Shown: in pieces, positions 4,804-6,396 of the stretch
Position numbering within the stretch: position 1 is the stretch's first letter
How the letters are laid out: each line of letters opens with the position of its first letter
Origin: an uncultured Lachnospiraceae bacterium
GTDB lineage: Bacteria; Bacillota; Clostridia; Lachnospirales; Lachnospiraceae
Reading direction: 5' to 3'
DNA: 6,396 bases
NCBI GenBank assembly: GCA_947631755.1
Contig: CANRMO010000142.1
Span: forward strand, 1-6,396
Made by a program: the position numbers and the translations under genes
Notes under the pieces: generated by a model
Told to the model about the DNA's origin: nothing
Databases searched by the model: none
What the model saw: the letters and a program-made list of their open reading frames with translations, nothing else

Positions 4804-6396
4804 TCACTTCGGTAAAGAGTCCCTTAAGCACAGCGCCCCGTACCCCACGCTGGCATTTGGATACTGGGAAAAAGCATCCAGCGGCCTCGCCCCCCGGATA
4901 AGGTATGCCTTTACTTTCTGCCCGTAGAGATAGGGGTCCTTTCCGTCAATGATCCCATACTGCATGAGGAGAGCCGCACTGCCTGTCACAAAGGGACAGG
5001 CCATTGACGTCCCCGTCCTCGCCGTATAGCCTCCCCCCGGGGCACAGGACATAATGCCGACACCCGGCGCCGCCAGGTCGGGCTTTACCAGCCGGCAGTA
5101 TGCCGGCGCCGCCCTCTGGCAGTTCACCCCGCGCCCGGAAAACGCCACATAACTCGCCGTATTGCTGTCATAGGCACCGACCGTGACCGGAAGATTTGCG
5201 GTAGACGGTATCGTCAGCGTATTATAGACATTGGGGACGAGAAAACCGGTGTCCGGATTTATGCTTCCGCCACCGGGCAGCCAGAGATTGACACTTCCCT
5301 GTACGATCTTTACCGGCGAGAGGTATAATTTCCATATGCCATCGGCCACATTTGTCTGCACACTCCCCGGGACAAGCTCCAGATAAATCTCCTGGTCTAC
5401 ACTATAAGGCGCAGGGTCCCCCGCATAAACCAAAATCTGAGTCCCATCCAGCACATAAGAATAACTCCCCTGGATATTTTCCGAGAGCACCACCCGGTCC
5501 CCCATCGGGCTCTCCAGCGTGGCCCGGAACAGATCCGAAAAATTCTTCCAGATCTGAAGTCCGACACTAAATTCCCCGGAAGCCACCGTAAACTCAACAA
5601 GGTAATCCTGTCCCTCCGTCAGCTGGACAAAGGCATGCCTCGCCCGGTCCCCCTCATTTCCGCTGCCGATACAGATGGTATTCCGTCCGACAGCGGCCGC
5701 TATATCCAGATAAGTCTCCAGAAGCGACGTCCCGTCATGGGACCCGTAATTGTTGCCGTAGCTGAGATTCAGCGCCAGAGGCTGGCCCCACTCCATCGCC
5801 GTCCTCACACAGAAATCTACCCCGGCCATGAGATCCGCCGTCTGCGGAAAACCGTTTTTGCTCTGTCCCCGGAGTTTTACCACAAGAAGATCAGACTCAA
5901 AGGCAACTCCTCTCTGCTCCCCTCTGCTCGCTCTCCCATTTCCCGCGGCAATCCCTGCCACATGAGTCCCGTGCCCGCTCAGGTCACGGGAGGGAAATCT
6001 CTCCTCCGACTCAAGAAATTCATTGATCTGCTCTCTGGAAAAATATGTCCCTCTGGCATATCCGGACGGTGGTTCCCCCACTGTCGCGGTCTGGTCCCAA
6101 AGCCCTGCCAGTCTCGTAGTGCCGTCCTCATTTTGAAAATCCGGGTGGTAAATGTCAATTCCGGAATCAATGATCCCGACCAATATCCCCCGTCCACTCA
6201 GATTCCACGGATTTCTCTGGAGCGGCGGGATACAGGAGACAATTTTCGCATCATATACCGCAAAATCCAGCGCCTTTGGCTTTTCTATATACTCCACCAC
6301 CGGGTCTGCCGCCAGTGCCATCAGCTGCGCCCTTGTGACCTCTGCGATGGCATAGCCGCCAAGGAGAAATGTGACATCCCCATATTTCTCCTTGGC
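4804..6396 (-). CDS. S8 (subtilisin-family) peptidase of the Csp-like group with an inserted domain, 5'-truncated by the right edge
   Basis: The frame stays open from the stop at 4804 to the right edge (530 residues visible). The Met at 6321 is internal: the 25 codons upstream read AKEKYGDVTFLLGGYAIAEV and on, and with VVEYIEKPKALDF after it they look like the end of an S8 N-terminal prodomain. Numbering from that Met, the catalytic triad is Asp52 (GIIDSGIDIYHPDF), His117 (DLSGHGTHVAGIAAG) and Ser439 (TGTSMACPFVTGSAALL). The oxyanion Asn222 is in GSGNEGD. All are intact, so an active serine protease is expected. Between Asn222 and Ser439 there is an extra beta-rich stretch (about 225-375), matching the jelly-roll insertion of clostridial germination proteases CspA/B/C. 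CspB cleaves the cortex hydrolase precursor SleC, while CspC is a pseudoprotease. Many Clostridia carry Csp-like paralogues with no known role, and no spore gene is nearby. Function is therefore left open. Confidence 0.9.
   Translation of the reverse strand, partial: AKEKYGDVTFLLGGYAIAEVTRAQLMALAADPVVEYIEKPKALDFAVYDAKIVSCIPPLQRNPWNLSGRGILVGIIDSGIDIYHPDFQNEDGTTRLAGLWDQTATVGEPPSGYARGTYFSREQINEFLESEERFPSRDLSGHGTHVAGIAAGNGRASRGEQRGVAFESDLLVVKLRGQSKNGFPQTADLMAGVDFCVRTAMEWGQPLALNLSYGNNYGSHDGTSLLETYLDIAAAVGRNTICIGSGNEGDRARHAFVQLTEGQDYLVEFTVASGEFSVGLQIWKNFSDLFRATLESPMGDRVVLSENIQGSYSYVLDGTQILVYAGDPAPYSVDQEIYLELVPGSVQTNVADGIWKLYLSPVKIVQGSVNLWLPGGGSINPDTGFLVPNVYNTLTIPSTANLPVTVGAYDSNTASYVAFSGRGVNCQRAAPAYCRLVKPDLAAPGVGIMSCAPGGGYTARTGTSMACPFVTGSAALLMQYGIIDGKDPYLYGQKVKAYLIRGARPLDAFSQYPNASVGYGALCLRDSLPK
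6358..6396. repeat. Perfect 13-bp inverted repeat ending at the right edge
   Basis: The arms GCCAAGGAGAAAT (6358-6370) and ATTTCTCCTTGGC (6384-6396) are perfect reverse complements separated by 13 bp. The repeat lies inside the prodomain coding region of the S8 peptidase. Its outer arm stops exactly at the last base, so its full length is unknown. It could be a hairpin in the coding sequence or a fold-back artefact at a contig end, in which case the last few codons (AKEK) would not be genuine. Confidence 0.8.

Noticed and set aside
5060..5115. Duplicated GC-rich string CCGGCGCCGCC within the peptidase gene
   Set aside because: Both copies arise from coding for Ala-Ala-Pro-type segments (LAAPGVG and RAAPAY) with GC-rich codons, so no separate element is needed.
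4804..6321. Reading the peptidase as a complete 505-residue protein starting at the Met at 6321
   Set aside because: The frame stays open to the window edge, the upstream codons encode prodomain-like sequence, and no ribosome binding site precedes this Met. The gene is 5'-truncated.
1..6396. Search for mobile elements, CRISPR arrays, tRNA/rRNA genes, toxin-antitoxin or defence modules
   Set aside because: No repeat-spacer pattern, transposase, integrase, cloverleaf-like sequence or paired small genes were seen. The window is almost filled by four conventional coding regions.

Overview
The window looks like a chromosomal fragment from an anaerobic Firmicute, most likely a Clostridia/Lachnospiraceae-type gut bacterium. 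This is inferred from the AGGAGG-type ribosome binding sites, the Bacillus/Clostridium-style promoters, a Csp-like S8 peptidase, and a very large dCache/PAS hybrid histidine kinase of the sort common in that family. The species cannot be named from sequence alone. Both ends cut through genes, so this may be a whole short contig.

Layout: all four genes lie on the minus strand, so transcription runs right to left. From the right edge, they are: (1) a 5'-truncated Csp-like subtilisin family (S8) peptidase, 4804-6396, with an intact Asp/His/Ser triad; (2) a 992-residue membrane-bound hybrid sensor histidine kinase with a C-terminal receiver domain, 1742-4720, which starts at TTG; (3) a FucO-type iron-dependent lactaldehyde reductase / 1,2-propanediol dehydrogenase, 493-1641; (4) the N-terminal part of an SPFH-domain protein of the 'virion core protein'/YdjI type, 1-350, cut by the left edge. 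Intergenic gaps are 83, 100 and 142 bp. No stretch over 300 bp lacks a gene.

Each of the three gaps carries a plausible sigma-A promoter, so the genes are probably separate transcription units rather than one operon. The only strong hairpin is in the 142-bp gap before the SPFH gene. It lies downstream of that gene's own near-consensus promoter, so it would fold in the mRNA leader of the SPFH gene as well as in read-through RNA from fucO.

Functionally the genes do not form an obvious pathway. FucO would reduce L-lactaldehyde from fucose or rhamnose breakdown to 1,2-propanediol. The kinase senses an unknown extracellular signal and has no partner regulator here. The peptidase and the SPFH protein point to proteolysis and membrane organisation or stress. 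I see no RNA genes, mobile elements, CRISPR array or clearly undescribed system. The most unusual DNA-level signal is a perfect 13-bp inverted repeat ending exactly at the right edge, which may be an assembly fold-back artefact.
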